Position numbers and translations under genes: made by a program. Source: Desulfovibrio piger (GTDB taxonomy: Bacteria > Desulfobacterota > Desulfovibrionia > Desulfovibrionales > Desulfovibrionaceae). From it: a stretch of DNA of 64,000 bases. The notes beneath the pieces are model-generated. The model was not told where the DNA came from and ran no database searches. It was given only the letters and a program-made list of their open reading frames with translations. The DNA lies in the NCBI RefSeq assembly GCF_900116045.1, contig NZ_LT630450.1, positions 1,307,001 to 1,371,000 of the forward strand. Reading direction: 5' to 3'. This document shows, in pieces, positions 1 to 8,592 of this stretch; positions within the stretch are counted from its first letter, which is position 1, and every line of letters starts with the position of its first letter.

Positions 1-825
1 CGGCACTGGCCCGCCGGGGTCCGCCACATCACGGACGACATCCCCGGCAGCTGCGGTGAATTTCTGGGCGGCATGCTTTCTCTCGAGGGAACGGCCTGCG
101 CCTGGATGCTGACGATCAATGCCTCTCCTGACGGCAGCGGACCGGTGGAAGACAGCGAAGGCATCCTGCCTGTGGGCAGCAAGGGGCGGCTCATGCAGGA
201 ACTGGGCATGTGCCGTATCCCCTGCATCGTTCTGGAATCCAAGGCATACAGCCCCGGCGACAGCGACGGCCTTGCGGCCAGCCGCCCCTGGATCCGCTGG
301 AACCAGGACAGCGACAATCCCACCGTAGGCTGGTGTCTGGTACAGGCCGCCCGGCAATGCCATGCCCGGGCCGTCGTCAATGACAGGGCCTATCCCCGCC
401 GTCCCGGTGAGCTTGACCGGGCGTCCCAGGCCCTGGGAGGAAAGATTTCCAAGCTGGGACAAGACTACGCCAGGGCCCGGACCTCCGCCCAAAAAGTCGC
501 TCTGGCGGCTGCCCTCGCCGACATCCTGGAGCAGGAGATCGGCGGCACCTCTTTCATGAGCCAGGCTGTCCATGCCACAGCCGCCGGTGGCGGCCTCTGG
601 CCGGGACAGGCTGCCATGCTCTCATTACTCGCCAGCCGGGAAGAATACAGATCGCTGAAAATGCTGATCACCACCCGGCAGGAACTTGAGCTGCTGGCCG
701 ACATCGCTCTGACGGCGGCCGTCCTGCTCCGTGAGCGACTGTCCGAAGCAGCGGCCTTTATCCGGGCGCGCACCCCCCAGCCGGAACCCGAGCGCCTTCT
801 GTCTGAACTTTGCCTGCCCGCATAG
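1..825 (+). CDS. Hypothetical protein, C-terminal part (5' end outside the window)
   Basis: The reading frame is open from the first base to a TAG stop at 823-825, so the gene starts upstream of the window; a Met at base 73 is internal and not a convincing start. The 274 visible residues include several Trp and Cys residues in the first half, and an Ala/Leu-rich, probably helical second half. I recognise no catalytic motif, signal peptide or membrane segment. A hairpin with a T-run at 906-944 follows, so this is probably the last gene of its transcript. No function can be assigned. Confidence 0.7.
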   Translation, partial: RHWPAGVRHITDDIPGSCGEFLGGMLSLEGTACAWMLTINASPDGSGPVEDSEGILPVGSKGRLMQELGMCRIPCIVLESKAYSPGDSDGLAASRPWIRWNQDSDNPTVGWCLVQAARQCHARAVVNDRAYPRRPGELDRASQALGGKISKLGQDYARARTSAQKVALAAALADILEQEIGGTSFMSQAVHATAAGGGLWPGQAAMLSLLASREEYRSLKMLITTRQELELLADIALTAAVLLRERLSEAAAFIRARTPQPEPERLLSELCLPA

Positions 826-905
826 CCTGCAGCCGGTCGTTGCCTGTGGATGACCGGCATATCCCCCCCTTCGATATATGCATCCATAAAAGGCCACGGG
901 CAGGC

Positions 906-944
906 GGCTCTTCTGTTCCCAGCGGTGGACAGAAGGGCCTTTTT
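906..944 (+). terminator. Intrinsic terminator after the first gene
   Basis: The 11-bp stem pairs 906-916 with 929-939 and has one G-U pair. Five T residues follow. It separates the upstream gene from pdxS. Confidence 0.75.
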
Positions 945-989
945 CCCCTTCCGCTGCATGTCCCGCTGTATGGACAAAGGAGTTTTTTC

Positions 990-1871
990 ATGGAACAGGG
1001 CACCATTCGCCTGAAGACCGGTCTTGCAGAAATGCTCAAGGGCGGCGTCATCATGGACGTGACCACCCCCGAACAGGCGAAGATCGCCGAAGAAGCCGGC
1101 GCCTGCGCCGTCATGGCCCTTGAACGCGTCCCGGCCGACATCCGCGCCGCCGGCGGCATCGCCCGCATGGCCGACCCCACCATCGTCAAGCGCATCATGG
1201 AAGTGGTGAGCATCCCCGTCATGGCCAAGGCCCGCATCGGCCATTTCGTGGAGGCCCGCATCCTTGAGGCCCTGGGCGTGGACTACATCGACGAGAGCGA
1301 AGTGCTGACCCCCGCCGATGACCGGTATCATATCGACAAGCGCGACTTCACCGTGCCCTTCGTCTGCGGCTGCCGCAACCTGGGCGAGGCCCTGCGCCGC
1401 ATCGCCGAAGGCGCGGCCATGATCCGCACCAAGGGCGAGCCCGGCACCGGCAACGTGGTGGAAGCCGTGCGCCATTGCCGCCAGGTCATGGACGAGATCC
1501 GCGTGCTCTGCTCCCTGCCCGAGGCCGAAGTGCCCAATTTCGCCAAGGAAAACGGCGCTCCCCTGGAAGTCTGCCTGGCCGTGCGCAAGGAAGGCCGCCT
1601 GCCTGTGGTGAACTTTGCCGCCGGCGGCATCGCCACCCCCGCCGACGCCGCCATGATGATGCATCTGGGCTGCGACGGCGTGTTCGTGGGCTCCGGCATC
1701 TTCAAGTCCGGCGATCCGGCCAAGCGTGCCCGCGCCATCGTGCAGGCCGTGACCAACTACAAGGACTATGCCCTGCTGGCCGAGATCTCCCGCGACCTGG
1801 GCGAAGCCATGGTGGGCATCGACATCTCCACCATCCCGCCGGCCGAACGCATGCAGGAGCGGGGCTGGTAG
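990..1871 (+). CDS. pdxS: Pyridoxal 5'-phosphate synthase lyase subunit PdxS
   Basis: PdxS condenses ribose 5-phosphate, glyceraldehyde 3-phosphate and ammonia into PLP in the DXP-independent vitamin B6 pathway. The 293-residue length is normal. Visible landmarks are the early Asp in '[10 protein letters not shown]' (residue 23), the Schiff-base lysine in '[10 protein letters not shown]' (Lys80, Lys81 in Bacillus numbering), the second lysine in '[12 protein letters not shown]' and the phosphate loop '[11 protein letters not shown]'. The ATG at 990 is chosen because ACAAAGGAG lies 7 bases upstream and the protein begins where the family does; the open frame extending back to 810 has no ribosome site. 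The glutaminase pdxT follows 1 base later, so the two-subunit enzyme is made from one transcript. Confidence 0.97.
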   Translation: MEQGTIRLKTGLAEMLKGGVIMDVTTPEQAKIAEEAGACAVMALERVPADIRAAGGIARMADPTIVKRIMEVVSIPVMAKARIGHFVEARILEALGVDYIDESEVLTPADDRYHIDKRDFTVPFVCGCRNLGEALRRIAEGAAMIRTKGEPGTGNVVEAVRHCRQVMDEIRVLCSLPEAEVPNFAKENGAPLEVCLAVRKEGRLPVVNFAAGGIATPADAAMMMHLGCDGVFVGSGIFKSGDPAKRARAIVQAVTNYKDYALLAEISRDLGEAMVGIDISTIPPAERMQERGW

Positions 1872-1872
1872 C

Positions 1873-2454
1873 ATGGCCCGTATCGGAGTCCTGGCCCTGC
1901 AGGGGGCCTTCCGCGAACATGCCGCGGCACTGCGCCGTCTGGGCGCCGATGTCCGCGAAGTACGCCAGCTCAAGGACATGGAAGGCCTTGAGGGCATGGT
2001 CATCCCCGGCGGCGAAAGCACCACCATCGGCAAGCTGCTGGTGGAATGGGACATGCTGGAACCGCTGCGCCGGCGCATCCTGGACGGCATGCCCGTCTAC
2101 GGCAGCTGCGCGGGCCTGATCCTGCTCTGCAAGGAGATCGAAGGCTCCGGCCAGCCGCGCCTGGGCGTGCTGGACGCCACCGTGCGCCGCAACGCCTTCG
2201 GCCGTCAGGTGGACAGCTTCGAGACCGACCTGCACATCGACGGTCTGGCCGGCGGGCCCCTGCGGGCCGTGTTCATCCGCGCGCCGCTCATCAGCCGCGT
2301 GGGCGAGGACGTGCAGGTGCTGGCCCGTCTGGACGCCGACCGCGGCGAACGCATCGTGGCCGTGCGCCAGGGCCATGTGCTGGCCACCTCCTTCCACCCC
2401 GAACTGACCCCGGACCTGCGCCTGCACCGGTACTTCCTGGACATGCTGGCCTGA
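1873..2454 (+). CDS. pdxT: Pyridoxal 5'-phosphate synthase glutaminase subunit PdxT
   Basis: This class I glutamine amidotransferase hydrolyses glutamine and channels ammonia to PdxS. It has 193 residues, the usual length. The oxyanion segment 'PGGESTT' is at about 45-51, the nucleophile Cys79 is in 'GSCAG', and the His/Glu pair of the triad is in 'FHPELT' near the C terminus. The ATG follows the pdxS stop directly, which implies translational coupling. A GC-rich hairpin at 2482-2519 probably ends the two-gene operon. Confidence 0.97.
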   Translation: MARIGVLALQGAFREHAAALRRLGADVREVRQLKDMEGLEGMVIPGGESTTIGKLLVEWDMLEPLRRRILDGMPVYGSCAGLILLCKEIEGSGQPRLGVLDATVRRNAFGRQVDSFETDLHIDGLAGGPLRAVFIRAPLISRVGEDVQVLARLDADRGERIVAVRQGHVLATSFHPELTPDLRLHRYFLDMLA

Positions 2455-2820
2455 TCCGCGGCACTTGCCGTCACACAACGGGCCCCGCGCCGGACATTCG
2501 CTGTTCCGCGCGGGGCTTTCCGTCTTCATGCTCCGACGGACGGCGGCAGCAGGGCTCCCGTCGCCTTTCCCTTCAAGACGCTCCGGCCCGTCGCCTGACG
2601 CTGCATCACGGCGCTCCTTCCCCGGGCGGCATCCGGCGCACGCCCCACCGGGCGGGGCTTGCCCTCCCCGGCCCTGCCCGGCACCAGCGCAGGGCGGCCT
2701 GCGGGGAACGCTCCCCCAGCGGGGGGCTTTCCTTTTCCGCGCGAACATGCAAGATTCGTCCCACGGCCCCCGACGCACGGCCGCACGGGCACGGCCGCAC
2801 CCGCCGACACAGGAGCTCCC
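2455..2820. other. Intergenic region pdxT to P1 peptidase
   Basis: These 366 GC-rich bases hold the hairpin at 2482-2519 and a second C/G-rich hairpin near 2708-2727. AGGAGCTCCC directly precedes the next start. The open frames here have no ribosome sites and look like GC shadows. I see no RNA gene. Confidence 0.5.
2482..2519 (+). terminator. Probable terminator of pdxST
   Basis: A 9-bp perfect stem of G/C pairs (2482-2490 with 2508-2516) is followed by only three T residues, so it is a weaker candidate than the other terminators here. Confidence 0.5.
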
Positions 2821-3786
2821 ATGACCAATACCACCCTGACCGCCATCGACGGCCTGCTGGCAGGCCATGCCACGGACGAACGGAACCATACCGGCTGCAC
2901 CGCCATCCTTTGCCCGCAGGGCTTCACCCCGGGCATCGCCGTGCCGGGCTTCGCGCCGGGCTGCCGCGAGACGGAGCTCATGCGGCCCGAAGCCCAGGTG
3001 GACACCGTGCACGGCCTGCTGCTGGCCGGGGGCAGCGCCTTCGGCCTGGCCGCCGCCGACGGTGTCATGCGCTTTTTGCGCGAACAGGGGCACGGTTTTG
3101 CCATGCCCCACGGCGTCATCCCCATCGTCCCGGGGGCCGTCATCTACGATCTGGACATGAATGCCCGGCCGGGCGTGCTGCCCGATGCGGCCATGGGCTA
3201 TGCCGCGGCCCGGGCGGCTTCTGCGGCGCCGCTGGCCGAAGGGGCCGTGGGAGCGGCCTGCGGGGCCCGCTGCGGTCGCCTGTTCTGCCTTTGCCGGGAT
3301 GCCGCGGGCAGGCCGCTGGACCTTTCGGACAAGAGCGGCCTGGGCAGCCTGTGCCTGGAGCGGCAGGGCATACGAGTGGCGGCCCTGGTGGTCCTCAACG
3401 CGCTGGGCAATGTCTATGACGCCCAGGGGCGCTTCCTGGCCGGGGGACGCTACGCCGACGGCACGCCCGTGCCCCATGACCGGGCCCTGGACGCGCTGGC
3501 CGGAGACGTCCCCACCGGCAACACCGTGCTCACCGTGGTGGCCACCAATGTCCCCCTGGACAAGACCCGGTGCAGCCGACTGGCCCGCATGGCCGCCACC
3601 GGGCTGGCCCGGCACATCGTCCCCGCGCACATGCTCTTCGACGGTGACATCGTGTTCGCGCTGGCCAGCAAACAGCCCCTGCCCGACGGGCACGGCCCCT
3701 GGAACGAGCTTTTGCTGGGGGCCCTGGCCGCCGATGCCGTGGCAGGAGCCGTCTGCCGTGCCGCCCGGCCGGCGATGTTCGCGTAA
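2821..3786 (+). CDS. P1-family (S58, DmpA-like) aminopeptidase
   Basis: The protein has 321 residues and belongs to the self-processing Ntn-like P1/S58 family, which includes D-aminopeptidase DmpA and 6-aminohexanoate oligomer hydrolases. Family features are the early 'TAIDGLLAGHATDERNHTG' strand, 'LLLAGGSAFGLAAADGVMR', and the self-cleavage region 'TGNTVLTVVATNVPLDK', where the family cuts before a Thr/Ser to make two chains. The C-terminal 'HMLFDGDIVFALA' is also typical. There is no signal peptide, so it is probably cytoplasmic. The ATG at 2821 has AGGAG 6 bases upstream; an open frame from 2659 lacks one. The natural substrate cannot be read from the sequence. A hairpin at 3961-3985 follows. 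Confidence 0.88.
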   Translation: MTNTTLTAIDGLLAGHATDERNHTGCTAILCPQGFTPGIAVPGFAPGCRETELMRPEAQVDTVHGLLLAGGSAFGLAAADGVMRFLREQGHGFAMPHGVIPIVPGAVIYDLDMNARPGVLPDAAMGYAAARAASAAPLAEGAVGAACGARCGRLFCLCRDAAGRPLDLSDKSGLGSLCLERQGIRVAALVVLNALGNVYDAQGRFLAGGRYADGTPVPHDRALDALAGDVPTGNTVLTVVATNVPLDKTRCSRLARMAATGLARHIVPAHMLFDGDIVFALASKQPLPDGHGPWNELLLGALAADAVAGAVCRAARPAMFA

Positions 3787-3960
3787 GGCCGCATCACGGG
3801 GGAGACCTTTCCGGGCAAAGGGCCCTCCTTCCCTGCCCTCCGCGTTTTCCCGGCATGTTTTTCTGAAGAACTGCCGAGACAAGACAACGTTCCCCGCAGA
3901 AAAACAGACCGGGCCCGGATCATCACCAGCAGCCTGAAGCGTATCCTGCGAAGTATCGAA

Positions 3961-3985
3961 GCCGCCTGCCATGCGGGTGGCTTTT
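3961..3985 (+). terminator. Intrinsic terminator of the P1 peptidase
   Basis: An imperfect 9-bp stem (3961-3969 with 3973-3981) has a 3-base loop and is followed by four T residues and a second short T-run. Confidence 0.55.
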
Positions 3986-4027
3986 CGTTTCGCGCCGTGA
4001 CGCCCAGCAGGCTGGAGCCCAAAACAC

Positions 4028-4054
4028 AAAAAGGCCCCCGGTTTCCCGGGGGCC
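4028..4054 (-). terminator. Intrinsic terminator of the alcohol dehydrogenase gene
   Basis: The perfect 9-bp stem pairs 4033-4041 with 4046-4054. On the minus strand it is followed by five T residues (A residues 4028-4032 on the plus strand). It starts 27 bases after the adh stop. Confidence 0.85.
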
Positions 4055-4080
4055 TCCATTATGCAGCTATGCAGCGAGGA

Positions 4081-5280
4081 CTACAGGGCGGCCTTGTAGA
4101 TGGCGGCCACGGCGGCGTCGCTCATGATGCGCGGGTTGGTCAGACCGCAGGCGTCCTTCTGGGCGTTGGCGGTCATGGTGGGGATGTCTTCTTCCTTCAC
4201 TTCCTTGCCGTACTTCTTGCCCAGGGCGATCAGGCCTTCCGGGATGCCCACGTCCTTGGACAGGATGCGGATGGCCTTGATGGCAGCCTGCGAAGCGTCG
4301 GTGGGGCTCAGGCCGTCCACGCGTTCGCCCAGCAGCTTGGCGATGCGGCCAAAGCGGCGGCGGCTGGAGATCAGGTTGTACTCGCACACATGGGGCAGCA
4401 GGATGGCGTTGCATTCGCCGTGCGGCAGGTCATAGAAGCCGCCCAGCTGGTGAGCCATGGCGTGCACGTGGCCCAGGCTGGCGTTGTTGAAGGCCATACC
4501 GGCCAGGTACTGGGCATAGCACATGCCTTCGCGGGCTTCCATGTCCTTGCCGTTGGCAACGGCGCGGCGCAGATAGCGGTTGATGTATTCCATGGCCTTT
4601 TCGGCACAGGCGTCGGTCATGGGAGTGGCAGCGGTGGAAACATAGGCTTCCACGGCGTGGGTCAGGGCGTCCATACCGGTAGCGGCGGTCAGGGACGGCG
4701 GCATGCCCATCATCAGGACCGGGTCGTCGATGGCGACGCTGGGGGTGCAGCGCCAGTCGACGATGGCCATCTTCACCTTGCGGGAGGTGTCGGTGATGAT
4801 GCAGAAACGGGTCATTTCAGAGGCGGTGCCGGCGGTGGTGTTCACGGCCACATAGGGCGGGAAGGGCTTGCTGGATTTGTCCACGCCTTCGTAGTCGTGG
4901 ATCTTGCCGCCGTTGCTGACCACAAAGCCGACGCCCTTGCCGCAGTCATGCGAGGAACCGCCGCCCAGGGTGATCAGGCTGTCGCAGCCGTTGCTCTTGT
5001 AGGCTTCGGTAGCTTCCGCAACGTTGTTGTCCGTGGGGTTGGGCACGGTCTTGTCGTACACGGCATACTGCATGCCGGCGGCGTCAAGGATATCGGTGAT
5101 CTGCTTCAGGATGCCCACGGCCACGATACCCTGGTCGGTGACGATCAGGGGTTTCTTGCCACCGAGGCTCTTCAGGCGATCGGGGATCTGGGTAGAGCAG
5201 TTCTGGCCGACCAGAGTCACGGTGGGGATGAAGAAGGACGTAATCTGGCCCATATGCATGCTCTTGACATCCGTGCTCAT
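4081..5280 (-). CDS. Iron-containing alcohol dehydrogenase
   Basis: This NAD-dependent group III alcohol dehydrogenase has 399 residues and probably interconverts ethanol and acetaldehyde in the cytoplasm, as the abundant Desulfovibrio enzymes do. The nucleotide site 'GGGSSHDCGKG' lies in the N-terminal half. The metal ligands fall in 'MGMPPSLTAATGMDALTHAVEAY' (written here in two parts: 'MGMPPSLTAATG', 'MDALTHAVEAY') and 'HAMAHQLGG...LPHGECNA', the family Asp/His/His/His pattern. The start at 5280 is preceded by AAGGAG 7 bases upstream; an earlier in-frame Met at 5304 has no ribosome site. It is a single-gene unit with its own terminator. A 12-bp palindrome (5399-5410) lies upstream. It could feed or drain the acetaldehyde made by EutBC elsewhere in the window, which is inference. 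Confidence 0.93.
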   Translation of the reverse strand: MSTDVKSMHMGQITSFFIPTVTLVGQNCSTQIPDRLKSLGGKKPLIVTDQGIVAVGILKQITDILDAAGMQYAVYDKTVPNPTDNNVAEATEAYKSNGCDSLITLGGGSSHDCGKGVGFVVSNGGKIHDYEGVDKSSKPFPPYVAVNTTAGTASEMTRFCIITDTSRKVKMAIVDWRCTPSVAIDDPVLMMGMPPSLTAATGMDALTHAVEAYVSTAATPMTDACAEKAMEYINRYLRRAVANGKDMEAREGMCYAQYLAGMAFNNASLGHVHAMAHQLGGFYDLPHGECNAILLPHVCEYNLISSRRRFGRIAKLLGERVDGLSPTDASQAAIKAIRILSKDVGIPEGLIALGKKYGKEVKEEDIPTMTANAQKDACGLTNPRIMSDAAVAAIYKAAL

Positions 5281-5398
5281 TGTGCAACTCCTTGGTTTGG
5301 GCATCTGAACGGTCTGGATCCCCGCTCAGGCCCGGTTTGGAAACGTTTGTGGATGTACTGGAATCAACATACGCGACCAGCCCCGTCATGGCAATAAG

Positions 5399-5410
5399 AT
5401 TTTATAAAAT
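5399..5410. promoter_or_regulatory. 12-bp palindrome upstream of adh
   Basis: ATTTTATAAAAT is a perfect palindrome in the 134-bp gap between the large membrane-protein gene and adh. It is an AT island in GC-rich DNA and is a candidate operator or promoter element for adh. No known regulator consensus is matched with confidence. Confidence 0.3.
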
Positions 5411-5414
5411 GGAT

Positions 5415-8400
5415 TCAACTTTTTTTGTCCTCCCCGAACAGGACCGGACAGGCCGGGGCTTCGCGGGGCTTGGAGAGTATGCAGATGCGGGCCATGAGGC
5501 GCAGGTATTCCTTGCGCCTGTCGAGGAAGAAGGCCAACGGCTTTGAAAAATTTCGTCCCAGCAGACCGTCCACCAAAAACTGGCTCACCTCCCGTTCCCG
5601 CATCAGCACCAGCTGGGCGCTGAGCAACACGGCCCTGTCGGCCTCGGCCATGGAGCGCACCTTGTGGCGGAAGGCCTCCTGGGCACGCGGCTGGTAGAAC
5701 CAGAAGTACATCAGGTCCAGGGCGCAGATGATGAGGATGCGCTCCAGGCGCTGGGCCTCTTCGCCGCCGCGTCCGCGCAGGCCGCCGGGACGGGCCAGGC
5801 AGATCAGGGCGTCCTCGCGGGGGAAGAGCAGCTCCAGCTGCGTATAGCAGTCGAAGATGCGCTTGATGGTGCTTTCATAGTCCCAGCGGCGCATGCGCAG
5901 GTTCACCTGGCTGTCGGCGTAGCCTTCGATGATGGCGGCCACGGTGTCCGAGGCCATCTTGGAGATGACGGCCGCACTGGGCACCAGGTACAGATGGGGA
6001 TCGGCGATGCCCCAGAACAGCAGCAGGTGGAAGAGGATGAAGTCATACAGGGACGAGACCGGGATGGCCAGGGCGCTGCGGAACAGGTTGCCGATGGCCG
6101 CCTCGCGGGGGAAGCCCCTGTAGACGTTGTGCGCGAATATATAGAAACCGTTGACGATGTTCAGCACGGTAAAGACCAGCACGGGCTGTTCCGCCACGGT
6201 CACGCCGAAGCAGTCCTCCAGAAGCCAGACACGGATCATCACCTCCAGCAGCAGCACCGAGATGCCCGTATACATGAGCGAGTCGCAGATGCGCTTGACG
6301 CTGACGTGCTCCCGCCAGTGGGTCAGGGTGCTGCGCTTGGCCCCGCGGGCGGCCATGACCATCTGGACCACGTTGCGCACGCCGGTGATGCCGAACCAGA
6401 TGAAGGTGCCGAACCAGGCCAGGAACCACCAGTCCTGCGTATAGATGAAGGAGACGAAGGCCGGGATGAAGCCCAGCAGCACCTTGAGGCAGTTGCTCAG
6501 GCTGCTGTTGAGATACCGGCCGCCGGGCCTTGCCTCCTCCCCCTGCGGCGCATCGGTCAGGCCGTTGCCCTGGAAGGGGCTCAGGCCGCCGAGGTTGACC
6601 ATGTTGCCCTTGTTGCTGACACGGCAGTCCTCACTGGCAGCCCGCCAGACGCGGCGCCGCTCCATGCCCAGATGGCCGCAGCCCGGCAAAAAACGGAAAT
6701 GGGCCAGCAGGGCCTGCCCGGGCGAGGGGTTCTCCGGCTCGTTGTAGCGGATCTGCTCTTCCACCGGTGAATAGATGGGGATGGCGGACTGCTGGCTGCC
6801 CGCCTTCTTCATGGACGCCAGGGCCCGGCGCGGCAGGGTCTCGCGGATGGCCAGGCCCATGCCGTACGAACGCGAGCGGCTGGCCGAATTGCTGCCCAGG
6901 CGCGACTTGAGGGGCTCGTGGCGGTACGCGGCCCAGAGCTTGGGGATGTCGCGCAGGATGGCATGGAATTTTTCCAGGCGCTCTTCGTCGCCCACCACCT
7001 CCATCTGCCGGATCATCTGGCGCACCATCTGCTTCATGCGCGGGGCAAGCCCCTGGTTGAGCACGCGCTGCAATTCGTTGATGGCCGCGATATTGTTGAG
7101 GTGCCCTTCCACCCAGCTCTTCATGTTGAAGAGCTCCAGATGGGTGATGCGCCCCTCGCAGTCCCAGAGCAGCTCCACCACGTCCTCCACGCTCAGGCCC
7201 TCGGTGCCCAGGATCAGGCGGTTGCCCGTGGCAAGGCCGCTGAGATAGGCGGAAAGCGCCTGGGCGCTCATGCGCATCAGTTCCGGCAGGCTGTCGCAGG
7301 CGCCCGGCCGTTCCGTATTGGGGATGCGCGGGTTGCGGCCCGGGTCCAGCCACAGGGCCTGCACGTCGTCGGGCCCCAGATTGTCCAGGCGCTGCAGTTC
7401 CTCCCGGGCCTCGGGGTCATCGGGACGGGCCCGCAGGATCTCGGCCCGGGCCTGAAGGCTGGGCTGGATGTGCTTGTGCAGGTATTCGGCCAGGCGCAGC
7501 AGGGAGGCATGGCCGCGCCCCACGAAATCGAGGAACTCCTCCAGCCCCATGGGCGCCACGGACACGCCCCAGAGCTTTTCCAGGCGGGGGCGCTCGTCCT
7601 CGTTCCAGACCTCCAGGGTGTGCAGGGCCACCTCGCGCCGCCAGTGCAGCACCTCGCGCCCCTTTTCCAGCATCTCCCGCATCTGCGGGCTGCGCAAAAA
7701 GTCCAGGAAGCCCTTGCCCGAACTGAAACCGCGCGGCATCCAGACCAGGTTCACGAAGCGGTCATAGAAGGGCACGCTGAATTCCAGGCCGATGCGCACG
7801 GAGATGCCCACGATGCCCGAGGCATGGATGACCTCGGTGGCGGCCTCCAGATCCACGCTGTTGTCATAGACCACCGTGATGGAGCGCAGGCCCTTGATCC
7901 AGGCGTCCATGATGAGGTGGGTGGGCGTTTTGCGGCCCTTGGTGTTCACGTCATAGACATGGTCATCGAAGGCCAGCTGGTTCCAGGCCTCGGGCATCTC
8001 GGGCAGATGGTAGCGCGCCAGCATGCGGCGCACCACGCGCGGCGTGCCCAGGGCGGTGCTGCGGAAGTCGTGGGCCAGCATGAGCTGGCGGGTCTCGTCG
8101 CCGTGGGCGCGCACCATGTCCTTCATGATCTGCATGAGCGCACGGGCGGTATTGCGGCGCAGGGCCGAATGGGCGCTGGTCAGCACCTCGTCGTACAGGG
8201 TCTGCAGGGCCAGCAGACGGTCACGCGAACCGCCGACCTCCAGATTGCGCAGCAGGTTGATGACGGCATAGGCCATGCGGGAGGCCGGAGAGGTGACCAG
8301 CTCCTTGATGCCGTGGGGATGCAGCTCGGGGTTGAAGAGATTGTCCCGCGAGGGCACGTTGGGCGCCTCAAGGATGCGGTTGACCAGGACGAGTATGTCC

Positions 8401-8444
8401 CTGTCCTGCCTGTCAAAAAAAATACGGTCAGTGAGTCTTGCCAC
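5415..8444 (-). CDS. Large two-part protein: PHP-like cytoplasmic domain plus membrane domain, unknown function
   Basis: The protein has 1009 residues. Residues 1 to about 600 are soluble. Around 150-250, 'DVNTKGRKTPTHLI', 'MDAWIKGLRSITVVYD', 'GIVGISVRIGLEFSVP' and 'VNLVWMPRG' follow the strand/helix rhythm of PHP barrels, but the metal-binding His residues are mostly absent, so a catalytic role is doubtful. Residues 540-630 look disordered. From about 650 to 860 there are roughly five or six hydrophobic helices ('FIPAFVSFIYTQDWWFLAWF', 'SLYDFILFHLLLFWGIAD'), and a soluble tail closes the protein. The start is GTG with GGAAG 6 bases upstream. I recognise no named family. It lies between hydG and adh without obvious coupling. 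Confidence 0.75.
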   Translation of the reverse strand: MARLTDRIFFDRQDRDILVLVNRILEAPNVPSRDNLFNPELHPHGIKELVTSPASRMAYAVINLLRNLEVGGSRDRLLALQTLYDEVLTSAHSALRRNTARALMQIMKDMVRAHGDETRQLMLAHDFRSTALGTPRVVRRMLARYHLPEMPEAWNQLAFDDHVYDVNTKGRKTPTHLIMDAWIKGLRSITVVYDNSVDLEAATEVIHASGIVGISVRIGLEFSVPFYDRFVNLVWMPRGFSSGKGFLDFLRSPQMREMLEKGREVLHWRREVALHTLEVWNEDERPRLEKLWGVSVAPMGLEEFLDFVGRGHASLLRLAEYLHKHIQPSLQARAEILRARPDDPEAREELQRLDNLGPDDVQALWLDPGRNPRIPNTERPGACDSLPELMRMSAQALSAYLSGLATGNRLILGTEGLSVEDVVELLWDCEGRITHLELFNMKSWVEGHLNNIAAINELQRVLNQGLAPRMKQMVRQMIRQMEVVGDEERLEKFHAILRDIPKLWAAYRHEPLKSRLGSNSASRSRSYGMGLAIRETLPRRALASMKKAGSQQSAIPIYSPVEEQIRYNEPENPSPGQALLAHFRFLPGCGHLGMERRRVWRAASEDCRVSNKGNMVNLGGLSPFQGNGLTDAPQGEEARPGGRYLNSSLSNCLKVLLGFIPAFVSFIYTQDWWFLAWFGTFIWFGITGVRNVVQMVMAARGAKRSTLTHWREHVSVKRICDSLMYTGISVLLLEVMIRVWLLEDCFGVTVAEQPVLVFTVLNIVNGFYIFAHNVYRGFPREAAIGNLFRSALAIPVSSLYDFILFHLLLFWGIADPHLYLVPSAAVISKMASDTVAAIIEGYADSQVNLRMRRWDYESTIKRIFDCYTQLELLFPREDALICLARPGGLRGRGGEEAQRLERILIICALDLMYFWFYQPRAQEAFRHKVRSMAEADRAVLLSAQLVLMREREVSQFLVDGLLGRNFSKPLAFFLDRRKEYLRLMARICILSKPREAPACPVLFGEDKKS

Positions 8445-8518
8445 AGCGTCTTCCTTTTTTCCCTGCCTGCTGCCCGATGCGGGAAAAGCAGGATAACGGA
8501 ACTATGCCAATAAAAATG

Positions 8519-8562
8519 AAAAACCGCCACCGCCTGCCTTGTGGCAGCCGGTGGCGGCGGTT
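8519..8562 (-). terminator. Intrinsic terminator of hydG
   Basis: A long GC-rich hairpin with a short loop spans about 8523-8562. On the minus strand it runs into five T residues. It lies 30 bases after the hydG stop and before the large membrane-protein gene. Confidence 0.7.
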
Positions 8563-8592
8563 TCGCTGAAGAACGGCCCTGGCCGCTGCCTG

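Noticed and set aside
810..989. Earlier start for pdxS
   Set aside because: It would add 60 residues with no PdxS similarity and crosses the intrinsic terminator at 906-944; the ATG at 990 has a ribosome site.
2659..2820. N-terminal extension of the P1 peptidase
   Set aside because: The extra 54 residues are Pro/Arg-rich and have no ribosome site; the ATG at 2821 fits the family.
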